Positions 10,101 to 20,898 of a stretch of DNA of 64,000 nucleotides are shown in pieces; position 1 is the stretch's first letter; every line of letters begins with the position of its first letter. The stretch spans positions 241,694,332-241,758,331 of the forward strand of contig NC_081409.1 of assembly GCF_030272615.1 (NCBI RefSeq), written 5' to 3'. This stretch comes from Cryptomeria japonica. Its lineage: Eukaryota > Streptophyta > Pinopsida > Cupressales > Cupressaceae. The position numbers and the translations under genes are program-made. The notes under the pieces are model-generated. The model was not told the DNA's origin, did not search any database, and saw only the letters and a list, made by a program, of their open reading frames with translations.

Positions 10101-10937
10101 AACAATTTTATTGCATGAAAAAAATTTCAAATGTAACTTTCCTTCATACTTACCAGCTCCCTTAGGCAATCTTCTGGCAATAAGTGCTTCATGCTCTTCC
10201 AATTCTCTTTTTTGTTCTTCCATCCCTCTCATTTACCTTTTATATTTGGAAACCCTAGTTGAACTTTCTCCCAGATCATACTTTTTCTTCTTAGATATAG
10301 TAGCTTTAAATGCAGTCTCAGTTTTACCATGTGACTCTCCAACTTCTCTCAACTCAAAAGAAACAAGCTTACAAACCAGCATATCTCTTGTCACAGTTGT
10401 CACAATCTAGATCTCATCAATGGTAGCAACTTTATGTTTATAAGTAGGAGGCAAAGATCTCAACACTTTAGCCACGATCTCATCTTCTTCAATAAATCCA
10501 CCAACACATCTGTTGTTTAGAACAAGATCATTCACTTTAGCCATAAAGGATGAAATATTCTCATCTTCTCCCATCTTCAGCATCTCATATTTTCCTTTCA
10601 AGCTCTGCAATTTAGCAACTTTCACATGTTTATCTCCTTCATATAGGGTTTCAAGATTCACCCAAATCTCATGTGTAATCTGCAATCCCATCACATTAGT
10701 CATCTCTGCATCAATCAAGGCACTTAGCAATGGTTCCTTATCTCTTATGTTATGTTCAACATACTTGATCTTAACTACAGTAATAGGAGCATTCATAGGA
10801 ACAATGTATGCATTCTTTGTAATCTTCCAATAATCTTCTCCAAGACAATTCAAGTGCACTTCCATCTGGTTCTTCCATATAGAGTAATTAGTTCCATAAA
10901 ATCTCAGACTCTTCTTCTTGAAAATAATAGTTGTCAT
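10101..10937 (-). pseudogene. M1 Copia gag, broken
   Basis: Starts at the ATG at 10937, about 40 bases inside the primer site. It shows the Copia gag pattern: YGTNYSIWKNQME, then THEIWVNLETLYEG, then LRSLPPTYKHKV. A stop and frame change lie near 10407 and 10235. The zinc knuckle at about 10093-10135 reads FFSCNKIVHFASRC, with the first Cys replaced by Phe and the usual Gly by Val. Gag would have formed the virus-like particle. The closest relative in the window is the C3 gag at 45966. Confidence 0.85.
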
Positions 10938-10978
10938 CCCGGATCTCCCGAAGTGGTCAAGCTCCTTCCAGAGGATTT

Positions 10979-10991
10979 GGCTCTGATACCA
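10979..10991 (-). other. M1 primer-binding site (initiator tRNA-Met)
   Basis: The minus strand reads TGGTATCAGAGCC, the standard plant Copia primer site complementary to the 3' end of initiator tRNA-Met, two bases inside the LTR end. Confidence 0.9.
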
Positions 10992-10993
10992 GT

Positions 10994-11877
10994 TGTTGAT
11001 AGCAGGGCAACAACAATGCAGAAAAACTAAGAGGGGTTGGGGGTGAATCAGTTTTCACCAAACCTAACCAAATTGACAACAACTTCATATCTGATTAAGA
11101 ATAGTAACAACAAAGATAAACACCACATCAACAACGCACATAACACATGGATTTTTGACATGGAAAACCCGGTTAAGGGAAAAACTATGGTGGGAACCTA
11201 CCCACAATATGATAATACTCTTCAATAGTATGTGTAAATATTATAATCCCAAGGAATGCACATGTATTCAAGCACACTGCCTAGAACTCACTGCTCAAAT
11301 ACAAGAAGGGCTGCAACCTTGAGGAAGGCTCACTGCCTTACAAAGATTTAACAACAATCTGGATTACATGAACTATAAGAATAACATCCCCGAATGCCTG
11401 ATTACAGTTCCAATTAAGCACATTGTCTGCACAACAACTCTTCTCTGCTCTTCTCCACTACCAAAGGATAATTTTTCTTGTTTGCACATACAACACTCTC
11501 ATACAACTTGCAGACACTCACATACACACAACTAACATCATTACAATGCTTATTTATACAATTCATCAACCTCTACCTTAAGGTCGGTTCAACACATAAA
11601 ACCTAATTATAAAATTATATCACATGATACATAAATCCATAACCAAACAAATATAATGTTGGCAAGGACATAGCATGGACCCAAATCAAATCCTCAAACA
11701 TGCAACACCACCAAATAATTCACCAAGATCATCTGCAACATGCTACACCATAGAATATGTCACATAACATGAAGAATACCACCAGACCAATAAAATATTC
11801 AGTAACGTGCACCACGATCAACACAAATCACCAAAATGCATAGCACACAATCAGAGAACATCAACAAGAAATGTGAG
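10994..11877 (-). repeat. M1 5' LTR, inner part
   Basis: LTR sequence from the primer-site end to the G2 insertion. It shares blocks with the LTRs of S and C3: the polypyrimidine end facing the primer site, the TTTTCCATGTC block, and the CTCACTGC block near 11295. The last five bases, GTGAG (11873-11877), are the G2 target duplication. Confidence 0.8.
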
Positions 11878-12190
11878 TATAGTGTCATAAAATTGTGCCT
11901 CCTACAATTTTAACCATATTTTAGGTCCTCACCTTGGCGATGACATCTTCTTCCCTAACCAAGACCTATTTCTGCATTTTTACTCCTTGCCCCCTTCATG
12001 TTTGAGCCCTGAGATAGCCTCAGGACCCTATCTGGGCCCAAAAATAGGGCAGACAGGGGCGTGGGGCCCCTGTCCCCCCTAGGATAGGGGCATGGCACCC
12101 CTGTCCCACCCTCTTAGGGTGACCCCAAGATAGGTCCCCCCCAGCCCCATCTGCACTTCGGGATCCTAAATCTCCCTAATGTCGGCCTTT
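11878..12190 (+). repeat. G2 5' LTR, truncated to its U3 start
   Basis: Matches 16769 to about 17050: a mutated TG start, GTGTCATAAAATTG, GGTCCTCACC and a GC-rich hairpin segment at about 12045-12135. Similarity stops near 12190. The TATA box and the remaining roughly 860 bases present in the right LTR are missing. Confidence 0.8.
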
Positions 12191-12837
12191 TCTTATTTCT
12201 GATTTCTTATTTTTTAGATCTGAATAATTGCATTTGAAATTTCATGCTTTCATTTCCAAGTTTGATCTTTTTTACAAATTTTAGAGGTTAATTGCATAAA
12301 AACCCTAATTTTTCATTTTGAGGAAATTAAGCTTGTGAAGTGCAACATTTTAATTACTTGTTGCAATTCTGATTTCTATTTCAAAATTGCAATTCAAATC
12401 TGTCTCTTTATTCTAAAAATTCAGTGGTTAAATCATAAAACCCTTATTTTTAAGATCTTTCTATTTTTGACCTTTGACTGCGAATTTGACTAATCTAGAC
12501 ATCTCCAAATCAGCTATTTTTTTGGATTCCGCAATAATATCATAATACCTATCATCCCTGAAAATTTTGAAAAAAGTTGGTCGAACCGTGTGCACTTTCG
12601 CCATGGTGCGCGAATTTTTTCCCGAAATTTTAGGAGACAGAATTGCCTGTGCTTTTTTTCTTAAATCCATAAAATTGGCACTTTTTTAATTTTAACACCC
12701 TCTAAGGTCGAACCAAAATTCAGATTTCAAATTTGCAGTTCAAATTCCATTTTCCCTCCTTTATTAAATTTTCTATGCATGTATGGGGTGAACATTATTA
12801 TGGTTAAATGACATATGAGTTTCTTGTTTGATCATAA
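12191..12837 (+). other. G2 5' leader
   Basis: AT-rich and similar to the G1 leader (5400-5700 reversed). At about 12560-12650 it carries the block with GTGTGCACTTTCGCC that also occurs in the G1 LTR and the right G2 LTR. No gene is supported. Confidence 0.55.
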
Positions 12838-14061
12838 GTGCATATGGAGTTCTTATCTTATTTTTCTAATTCAATTTCAAAGTACATTAAAGATGATTAT
12901 TATGTTCCCTTTCATGCATATGATGATAATTTAGTTCTCCCTTTCATTCATAGTTATGATTTACCCTCTCCCAACATTAATCTCTTTAATGAGGGCACAT
13001 TGGTGCAAAAAGGGAATATGGACACTTCTTTCAAAGATCTCCCTCCTAAAGATGAATCTTTGGAGAATTGTGTTCCTTCTTCTCCTAATTAGTATCTCCC
13101 TCATAAGGATTATTTGGTGCAAGAGGATGATATTTTGACTACTTATCCTAGTGATACCATACCTTCTTTTCATGATCTTCCCTCTAAAGATGAAGCATTA
13201 ATTACATATGATAGTCCTTCTTCTAATGAGTTTCTTGAACATAAAGATATCTTAGAACAAGAGGATGATATTATTTCTTATCATAATTCTCTCTCTCCTA
13301 AAAATCAAGAGCCTAACAAAAATCAAATCAATTCCATTCATGTTCCTAGGAAACCAAAAATTCTTCCTGATTATCATGTTGTGCCTTACCCATATACTAA
13401 TGAGGTAGTTGATGAGAACATAAGTGAAGCATCATATGCTTTCTTAGTTCCTACAATCCTCTCTTCAATTCACTCAAATACCCCATCTCCTACCAAAGAG
13501 GTTCCTAATGAAGAACTCTTAGAGGATGATTGGGGTTCCTTAGATGTCACTTCCACCTTTTCTAGAAAGTCTAAGATGCATGAATTTCATATTCCAAATT
13601 TTTCTCCTAACACAAATCTTGAAATTGATTGGGCCTCTTTAAACTTCAATCTAATTCCCCCTAAGAGTGAACCTTCTTTTTAACCTACACATGGATGCAA
13701 TGGACAAATGTTTGAATGTGAGCGACAAAGTCATAAGAAATCACACTTTCCTTTGTCCACATCTTCTTCTCTATTGTCTTGTAAATCCACACCTTCTCAT
13801 TCTAATTTTGAGTTACAACAAGAAAATGTGTTGACCAATCTTATAAATTCCAACTTAATATTTCCTCTTTGTCCTAAACGAAGAAGAAAATATCAACAAC
13901 ATTCTCAGATTTCTTCTTTTTGCAAATATCATCAAACCAATGGCCATTCTACTAATGAGTGTCAATCTTTGAAAACACAAATACAACATTGCATTTATTC
14001 AGGCATTTTAAAAATAACATCTAACAATGAATGGCGTATTCATCATGATCATTTAAAATAA
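12838..14061 (+). pseudogene. G2 gag-like protein remnant (acidic repeats plus zinc-knuckle-like motif)
   Basis: Frames at 12838-13092, 13114-13683 and 13708-14061 form one broken protein. The first two carry the G1 type of repeat (DTSFKDLPPKDESLE, LVQEDD). They also carry LEDDWGSLD at about 13515, which G1 has after its protease. The third ends with FCKYHQTNGHSTNEC near 13918-13962, the degenerate zinc-knuckle-like motif of plant Gypsy gags. Stops lie at 13090 and 13681. The protease between repeats and EDDWGSLD is absent, so this protein differs structurally from G1. Confidence 0.7.
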
Positions 14062-14239
14062 CATTCAAGTTCCTATTATGTTGCTCCTCACTATGTGACA
14101 TAGTTAGCCTACTTATTGGGGGCTCTTTGTCATTCGTGGTGGTACAATTTCAAGTGAAATCATACTTAGTGAGCAACATAATAGTCTATTTATTTTTGCC
14201 TCTATGCTTGGGGGGCAAGAATATTTATTTTCCTCTTTC

Positions 14240-14790
14240 TAAGGTTTCACTATTTTCTTTATGGAGTACATTATTCATAAACTTGATGTCCTTTCTGGCA
14301 TGGAGTATTCCTTCATGTGAGTGCATGTCTGTTCCATGAGTGAGATCTTCTCCTTTCTTGAAATAGTACGTCTATTATGAATAATCTCTATTTAGAGAAC
14401 CTTTGTAAACCTTCTTTTTCTTTCTTGCTCTTTGAAAATCCCCTCTTCTATTACATTATTCATAAACTTGATGTCCTTTCTTGCATGGAGAATTCCTTCA
14501 TGCGAGTGCATGTTTGTTCCGTGAGTGGGATCTTTTCCTTTCTTGAAACAGTATGTCTATTATGAATAATATCTATTTAGAGGACTTTTGTGAACCTTCT
14601 TCTTCTTCTTTCTCTCTCTTTGTAAATTACCTCTTCTATTGTGTTATTCATAACTTGATGTCCTTTCTTGAAGTTATCCTTCATGCGAGCGCATGTTTGT
14701 TCCTTGGTTAGGATGTATTCCTTGCTTGAAACGGTACATCTTTTATGAGTAATATCTCTCTAAAAGTTGTGTAATTCTTCTCATTATCCT
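14240..14790 (+). repeat. Three tandem copies of a 185-bp block in G2
   Basis: ACTTGATGTCCTTTCT begins at 14281, 14465 and (degenerate) 14653, giving periods of 184 and 188. Each copy has a CTTCATGNGAG segment, a TTTCTTGAAA segment and a TATGAATAAT segment. G1 has a single equivalent. Confidence 0.8.
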
Positions 14791-15878
14791 ACACTTGGGG
14801 GGAAATGATCTCTCTCCCTCTCTCTTTCTCTGAGGATCCACTTTTCCCTATTGTGTATGTTGGTTTAAATAAATATTCATTATGGATATTATTACACTTT
14901 ACTTAAGTTAACTTAGGATAATGCATCTCTTCGTAGTTTGTATTTGAGACACTTAGGGAAGTGTGCACATAGGGATATAGCTTTTAGGAGAAATTCCACC
15001 TTTTGTGGTCTTATTTTGATGTTACACTCCACATTCGATGGGTCATCCACCTCTTGTGGAATATTATCTTATTTCTCCTACCTACCCCTAGTATTTCTTA
15101 CCTACCCTTGTTTCTCATTGAGCCACATGTCATGATTGTGTGCTCGTACATCCATATGGCCTTGCCTATATAAGCAGGCCCATATTCATTGTATTAGTTA
15201 ATCCAGTTGATCATTTGCGTATTGATGAGAATACAGTTTGTTCTTGTCATTCTTTTGTCTCTCTTTTATACTTTTCATTGTGCCCTTGATCTTGGCAAAA
15301 TCTCACAGTGTGGATGGTGTGAGCTTTATTACTTGATGTCATTCCTTGTGTGAAATTGTTGGTTGTTTATTCAAGGGTTCTCTCTTATACAAGAGGTGTC
15401 AGTCCTTGACTACAACCTCTTTTCACACTTGGTAATGTACATCTATGATAAATTCACCCATCCCTCTAAGAACTAAAAGTGAGTCATCCCTCACCAAGAA
15501 TCCCTTTCACCTATAAATAGGAGGAAGGATTGTATTCTTGTTCTCTTCTACACTTCATTCTAGAAGATGTTATATTTGTCTAAGACAACTCCTCTTGGGG
15601 GTAGATGTCTTTTGAACAAAGATCTCTTCTCCTCCAAGGATCACCTTTACACTTCCAATAAGATATCTCTTTTCAACTATCTTATCCTTGCTTGAAGAGC
15701 ATTCCCTCTCTTTCTTGGATTTATGAAATTATTGCATAACGAATATCTTCTTTGTGATGAAGGTAGGTATCCTTGTTCTTATTTCCTTAAGATATCAATA
15801 TTACTCTATGTTGACATCTTAAGGGGGGGGCACCCACACTGCTCCTTTGTACTATACTTCTCTTATGCATTGTAGAGT

Positions 15879-16046
15879 GGGACATTCTTGGAACCAGAGG
15901 GACGCCTCTTAGAGAAAGATGTCATCACTTTTCTCTAGTACAATGGGTCATTCTCAGAACCAGAGCATACACTCTTAGAGAGAGATGATGCCACTTTTGC
16001 AGGGTGATTATTCTCGGAACCAGAGCACAGACTCTTAGAGCGATAT
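15879..16046 (+). repeat. Three 60-66-bp modules with AACCAGAG and CTCTTAGAG
   Basis: CCAGAG occurs at about 15894, 15960 and 16020, each within CATTCT-GGAACCAGAG and followed by CTCTTAGAG. The two halves can partly pair with each other. G1 holds two modules at 1087-1190. Confidence 0.75.
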
Positions 16047-16753
16047 ATCACGCCTTTCTTGACACATGTACTATACATTCTATACATGTTGTTGCGTACT
16101 CGGGCATAGACTACTATGAGCTGCTTCGAACCTCACTTGCGCACACACACGCTTGAGGTTGGGTGGAACTAATGGTGTTCCCACTCTCCTCCCTTACATG
16201 GATCACTCAAACAGGATCTAGGGGCTATATTTCCATGTCCTTCTCTCCATGGATCACCTAGTTTTCGGGGTGAGATGTCCATGGTTTTTCTCTTGTTCTC
16301 CTTTCTTCTCATGGATCACCAAAGTGTGTATTCATGTCCTCTCTCTTCTTCCTCTCATGAACCCATAGTTTTGCTATTGATGGTTCATGAATGATGTCAT
16401 CTTTTCTCTTTTATGTGATCGCTTGTGTTTATGTGATGGCATTAGTCTTTGTGTCCTGATTAGTTGTTGAGACATCCGAGTATCGAGGTCTCTTCGGCTA
16501 GTTGGTTTGTCATCTTGTGTCTTGTGTTTGTCATGTGTCTTTTGTGCTTTGTTTTTGTTTTGTGCATCTTTTTCCTTTTTGTTTTGTGTGTTCTTGCATA
16601 TGTTTGAGTGAGTTAAGATCCTAAGATTGGAGGCTTCATTCCTCAATATTAGTGGCATCTTATACTCCTTGTGGTATTGCTTTGTATCTCTCATCTTCAT
16701 CTCTCTCTTTCTTCTACTTTACCAGCAGTAGTGGCATAAGTCATACTCCTACT

Positions 16754-16768
16754 AAAGCAGAGGCTAAA
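16754..16768 (+). other. G2 polypurine tract
   Basis: AAAGCAGAGGCTAAA abuts the TG of the 3' LTR. This equals the G1 tract in position and in its GGCTAAA end, with the G-run eroded. Confidence 0.65.
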
Positions 16769-17943
16769 TGTAGTGTCATAAAATTGCACCTCATGTAATT
16801 TTAACCACATTTTAGGTCCTCACCTCGGCGATGACATCTTCTTCCCCAACCAAGACCTATTTCTTTCCCCTTTCATGTTTGAGCCCTGAGATAGCCTTGG
16901 GACCCTGTTCGGGCCCCAAGATAGGGAAGAACAAGGGTGTGGCACCCTAGGACAGGGTCATGGTGCCCCTATCCCACCCTCTTAGGGCAGCCCCAAGATA
17001 GGTCCCCCCGGCCCCTTCTGCACTTCAGGATCCTAAATCTCCTCGATGTCGATCTTTTATGAGATAAATTAATCTTCAAGAGGCATGTATAAAAGGGAGT
17101 TGGTTTTCTCATTTGCAAAAAGGGAGGAATGGGAGGTGAATTTCAAGCAAAGTGGATCATAAGAAAGCATAGGCAAAGATATACATCATCAAGCATTCAA
17201 TCATTCAAGTCTTTTTCATTCATCCATTGGAGCAATATTTTAACATTCATTCGCAAGCATGTATGTGTGTTAGGGTTTTTTCATGTTACATGTCATTCCA
17301 TGCAACACTTGTGATTACATTCAAGAAGCAAATCAATCATCATCAAGTTGCAGATCTACAAGGTATACATTTCTATTTTTTACATTCAAGCATTTGCAAT
17401 TACTTTCTTTCAAGGTTGATTCCTCAACTAGGGTTTGACTGAGGCAAACCCCTATCCACAACCCCTTTTCCTCTCTTTTATGTGTGTAGGTTGCAGTGCA
17501 CAACTGTAATTGCAAGTTTGGGCTTCATTTGCAGAGATGGAAGAACCCTTTTCGTTTCACGGAGTTTGTACAGGACCATGTACACTCTCGCCACAGTCCT
17601 GACGAATTTTCTCCAAATTTGTAGGACAGATCCGTATCAGTCTAATTAGCTCAGATCCGAAGTTACAGCGTAATCCCAAACTGGTAGCTCTTCATTTCAC
17701 TCATTTTCTATCTCTTTTCCACATATTCAACAAGTCAACTTTCTCATTTACAAAAGAGGGTAAATCACACTTCCACCCTTGCAATCCACTTGGAATTCAC
17801 ATCCTTGTTTCCCTTGGATTTGGATCTAGTGGATTCAAGCCCCTCTTTTGAATGTAAAGTATCTCCCAAGTGAAAATCATCCTAGTGGATTCCTTTCTCT
17901 CTCCTAGGTGGGGAGTCACTAGGATCTAATTTTCCACTTTACA
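16769..17943 (+). repeat. G2 3' LTR (1175 bp)
   Basis: Begins TGTAGTGTCATAAAATTG and ends TTTACA before the target duplication GTGAG. It contains a GC-rich hairpin segment (about 16930-17010), a TATA box at 17088, and a block at 17560-17670 shared with G1 and with the G2 leader. Confidence 0.85.
17088..17095 (+). promoter_or_regulatory. TATA box of the G2 LTR
   Basis: TATAAAAG lies about 320 bases inside the LTR start, in element orientation. Confidence 0.55.
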
Positions 17944-17948
17944 GTGAG

Positions 17949-18414
17949 TTCCATCGCAATTACCGCAACAACTCGGATAATAAGAATCATCATTATTACA
18001 TCATTGGAGCTTAAGAACACCAACTGAAAAACTAAAAGATACACTTGCGAAGTTCCAAATCATGAGCCATCTGATCAGAGGACATACATGAACATCCAAG
18101 CCACTCTCCCAAATCTACAACTCAAGAAATAATCATTCCAGAGCAATATGGATCAAATACCACAACTCTGTAATACTGAACACTAAAAAACTAACCATCA
18201 CACCGGATCACATAACTCAATCAAATCACCTCATAGCATCATGCAAATCACAATAATTCAACTAGAGATAAGTATCTCAAAACCCATTAATCCGCACTAG
18301 CACATCTACAACTAATCACCAAAACATCTCTCTGCAACAAACCAATTCTCTGCAATACATGAATATGTTGACATCAATGACAACAACATATCCCAACAAC
18401 TCGAATATCCAACA
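17949..18414 (-). repeat. M1 5' LTR, outer part
   Basis: Continuation of the M1 LTR after G2; 17944-17948 (GTGAG) is the second copy of the G2 target duplication. It ends in CGAATATCCAACA at 18414, so on the minus strand it begins TGTTGGATATTCG, like the C3 LTR start. Confidence 0.8.
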
Positions 18415-19320
18415 GGTGCATATATTTTATCTTTCATAATTCACACACCACTATTTTCTTTTATCCAGAATTATTATCACAACATTATCCACTCTTCTCC
18501 GAACACACTTTTTTACACTCATATTTTTTTAATTTATACCACCGATTTCAAGAGTTATATCACTTGGAATCCATGTCCCATTTGAAGAGTTACATCTCTT
18601 CTTTATTTGTTATAGTAATTGATTACATCGATTACAAATCTCCCTTAGTCATATGTAACAATTACAACCTTTTGTTCACCAAAATCTATTGCAACCTTTG
18701 ACTATTATAAAGTCATCTCCTTTCATATATATATAAGTCACATATATTAATCATTTTTCATGCCCTTTGATAAAATGGTTTGTTTGTTTTCCACATTACT
18801 AATCCAAATCTATTATTTCAAATAATATTAACTGTTGGTTTATAACAAATGTCTTTTGTTAATTAACTCATGGACTTTTCGTTTGATTATTCATAGATTT
18901 ATTTATCAATGCTGTCACTATTCCAAGTAAATTCTCCTTAACATGTTTCTTCCTGGACATATCATCAACAGATGTGTTTTTTTTTTAATATGATACAAAT
19001 TGTATCTCAATGAAATGCAGACACCATTCAAATTAGTACGTGGTTCTCTAAAGATAATGTATGGTTTTAACATTTTTTTGTTGAATTAAATCATGTATTT
19101 ATCATACAGATTGAAATCACCATCAACTACATATTTCCACCTTACTTGATGTGTTGTTATTATGCTTGCATAATAGCCTCATCTTTTAGTTGCTGATATG
19201 GTCATAGGAATCTTCTCACATCAATGTCATCAATGGCAATCTTAAATAATGAACTCTTTTGGCATTAATGATAGGAGTCTCATTAATATGCCTTTGACAT
19301 CAATGGCAATATTTACAACA
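18415..19320 (-). repeat. M2 3' LTR fragment
   Basis: On the minus strand it starts TGTTGTAAATATTGCC at 19320, directly after a purine-rich run, and runs to the M1 insertion point at 18414/18415. It includes several CATCAATGGCAA motifs typical of the 5' end of these LTRs. There is no coding signal. The LTR call rests on position and termini, because the partner copy is outside the window. Confidence 0.6.
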
Positions 19321-19340
19321 ATCTCCCTGTTTGTAATTGA
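19321..19340 (-). other. M2 polypurine tract candidate
   Basis: The minus strand reads ACAAACAGGGAGAT next to TGTTGT, the position and ending (GGGAGAT then TGTTG) of Copia purine tracts in this window. Confidence 0.5.
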
Positions 19341-19474
19341 TAAAAAATTTCTCAATGATCTGATCTTGATCATACAATGCTCCCCCTTTCTCCAATTTCT
19401 TCCCCTTTGACATCAATGGCAAGGGGTTTTCAAGTTTATGTGACAAGCTCTCCTGAACTCATGCTTGTTGTGAA

Positions 19475-20353
19475 GCATTTAGTGAATCGATGAGAGTGAT
19501 AATACTCCCAACTTCTCCCTTAGGTACTCAAATGTTCCTTTGGGAAGAGGCTTAGTAAATATATTAGAAATTTTCTCCTTAGTTGTAACATAATCCATTT
19601 TTACTCATTGCTCAAGTACCTACTCTCTAAGAAAAGGATATTTGATCAAAATATGCTTCGTCCTAGAATGCATAACTAGATTCTTTGATATGTTAATTGC
19701 ACTTGTATTGTCATAAAATATGGAGATGGGATGCTCATATTCAACCTTAATATATTTTAAGGTTTTCTTCATCCATAACACTTGTGTACAATGAGATGTT
19801 GGTGTAATATACTCAGCTTTTGTTGTGGATAGAGAAACTGAAACTTATTTCTTACTCAACCAAAATACTAGATTGTTGCCAAGAAAATATGCTCCTCCAA
19901 TTGTGCTCTTTCTATCATCAATATTTCCAGACCAACCTACATTCATATATGTTGTGAGGGTGAGAGCTTCTCCTTTTGCATACCATAATCCAAAGTCCAT
20001 AGTACCTTTTAGATACTTGAATATCCTTTTGATGGCTTGTACATGGATTTCTTTTGGTGTTGCTTAAAAACGTGCCACAAATCCGCCTGCTTACATGAAG
20101 TTAGGTCTTGTTGTTGTCACATATAGTAGACTACTAATCATGGACCTATATTTGGTCTAATCAACATTAGGGGATTTGTTATCCTTACTTAGTTCGGATC
20201 CTGTAACCATGGGAGTACTCACTAGATTGCAACCTTCCATTCAAAATTTCTTTAACATCTCCTTGACGTACTTGGTTTGTGATATGAATATGCCTTCATT
20301 TGATTGAGAAATCTTCTATCCAAGGAAGAAGGATAACTCTGATGAAATAGGAT
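19475..20353 (-). pseudogene. M2 reverse transcriptase C-terminus and RNase H, broken
   Basis: Minus-strand translation shows FFLG and GIFISQTKYVKEMLKKF at about 20270-20340, then STPMVTGSELSKDNKSP and a degenerate RS(M)-LLY segment. The Copia RNase H follows with TKAEYI, HCTQVLWMKKTLK and a YDNTSAINISKN-type block. It ends with a TKPLPKGTFEYL-type tail near 19500. Several stops and frame changes occur. It joins the part at 60893-61480 across the inserted S/C3 complex, with part of the palm missing. Confidence 0.75.
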
Positions 20354-20898
20354 TGATTCCGGGTAGACAATTGAGAGGGGAGGGGGGGTAAATCAGTTGT
20401 CTCACAAACTTGCACAGATTAAACTTATTTTCAAATTTGATTATTAAGCATGATAGCATAAATAAAAAACACAACACGAACACACATAACACCAATATTT
20501 TTTACATGGAAAAACCAATCAAGAGAAAAACCACGATGGGAACCTACCCACAATATGATGATACCCTGTTAGAATTATATGAAATATTACAATGAGGAAT
20601 GTGCATGCATTCAGGCACATTGCCTAGAGCTCACTGCTCAAAAACAATAAAGGGATACAACCCAGGGAAGAATCACTATCTTACAAATAGATTCGGATCA
20701 CATCCCGAAGATCATTAACTGAAGAATAGCATCTCCTAATGCCTTGTTATAGTTTCGGTTAAGCACAACTTCTTCTTCACTCTTCTCTCCCTTTGAAAGA
20801 TTAATACATTATTCGCTCATACACTCATCCACGACGCACTTAATTACAAATATATTACATTTATACATCAACCTTGAGAAGATCAACAAGGTCGACTC
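20354..20898 (-). repeat. S: solo Copia LTR, left part
   Basis: LTR-like sequence starting TGATTCCGGG, with a polypyrimidine end on the minus strand. It shares ordered blocks with the M1 and C3 LTRs: TTACATGGAAAAACC, GGGAACCTACCCACAATATGA and GAGCTCACTGCTC. C3 interrupts it at 20898/20899; its sequence resumes at 60073. It sits in M2 reverse transcriptase. I find no clean target duplication. Confidence 0.65.

Larger units (their letters stand above)
14062..16753 (+). other. G2 3' non-coding region
   Basis: No supported gene in about 2.7 kb. It holds a triplicated 185-bp block (14240-14790), TATA-like sequences at about 15166 and 15513, three 60-66-bp modules (15879-16046), and ATGGATCACC modules (about 16195-16330). 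The part from about 15300 is colinear with 830-1700 of G1 in reverse complement. The 108-codon minus-strand ORF at 16374-16700 is low-complexity and not supported. Confidence 0.6.
11878..17943 (+). mobile_element. G2: degraded Gypsy element related to G1
   Basis: Bounded by perfect target duplications GTGAG at 11873-11877 and 17944-17948. The right LTR (16769-17943) is complete. The left LTR keeps only its first about 310 bases, so U5, primer site and part of the leader are deleted. The interior keeps a gag-like frame similar to the N-terminal repeats of the G1 protein, and a 3' region colinear with that of G1. No protease, reverse transcriptase or integrase is found. It is the same superfamily group as G1 in opposite orientation. 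Confidence 0.85.
7390..18414 (-). mobile_element. M1: decayed Ty1/Copia element interrupted by G1 and G2
   Basis: Minus-strand Copia with gag, protease, integrase and the first part of reverse transcriptase from 10937 down to 7390, where G1 interrupts it. A Met-tRNA primer site lies at 10979-10991 and the 5' LTR begins at 10994. G2 splits that LTR (11878-17943, with GTGAG on both sides), and it ends TCCAACA at 18414. The rest of the polymerase and the 3' LTR lie left of the window. M1 apparently inserted in the 3' LTR of M2, which continues at 18415. Confidence 0.8.

Noticed and set aside
10979-10991. tRNA genes at the TGGTATCAGAGC sites
   Set aside because: Only the 12-13 bases complementary to a tRNA 3' end are present next to LTRs; these are primer sites, not tRNA genes.
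14240-14790. CRISPR-like array
   Set aside because: Period of 185 bp without a constant short repeat and unique spacers; a tandem duplication in a plant element.
16374-16700. 108-codon minus-strand ORF rich in Lys, Gln and His
   Set aside because: Low-complexity translation of T/G-rich sequence in the G2 3' region, opposite to the element; no homologous frame in G1.
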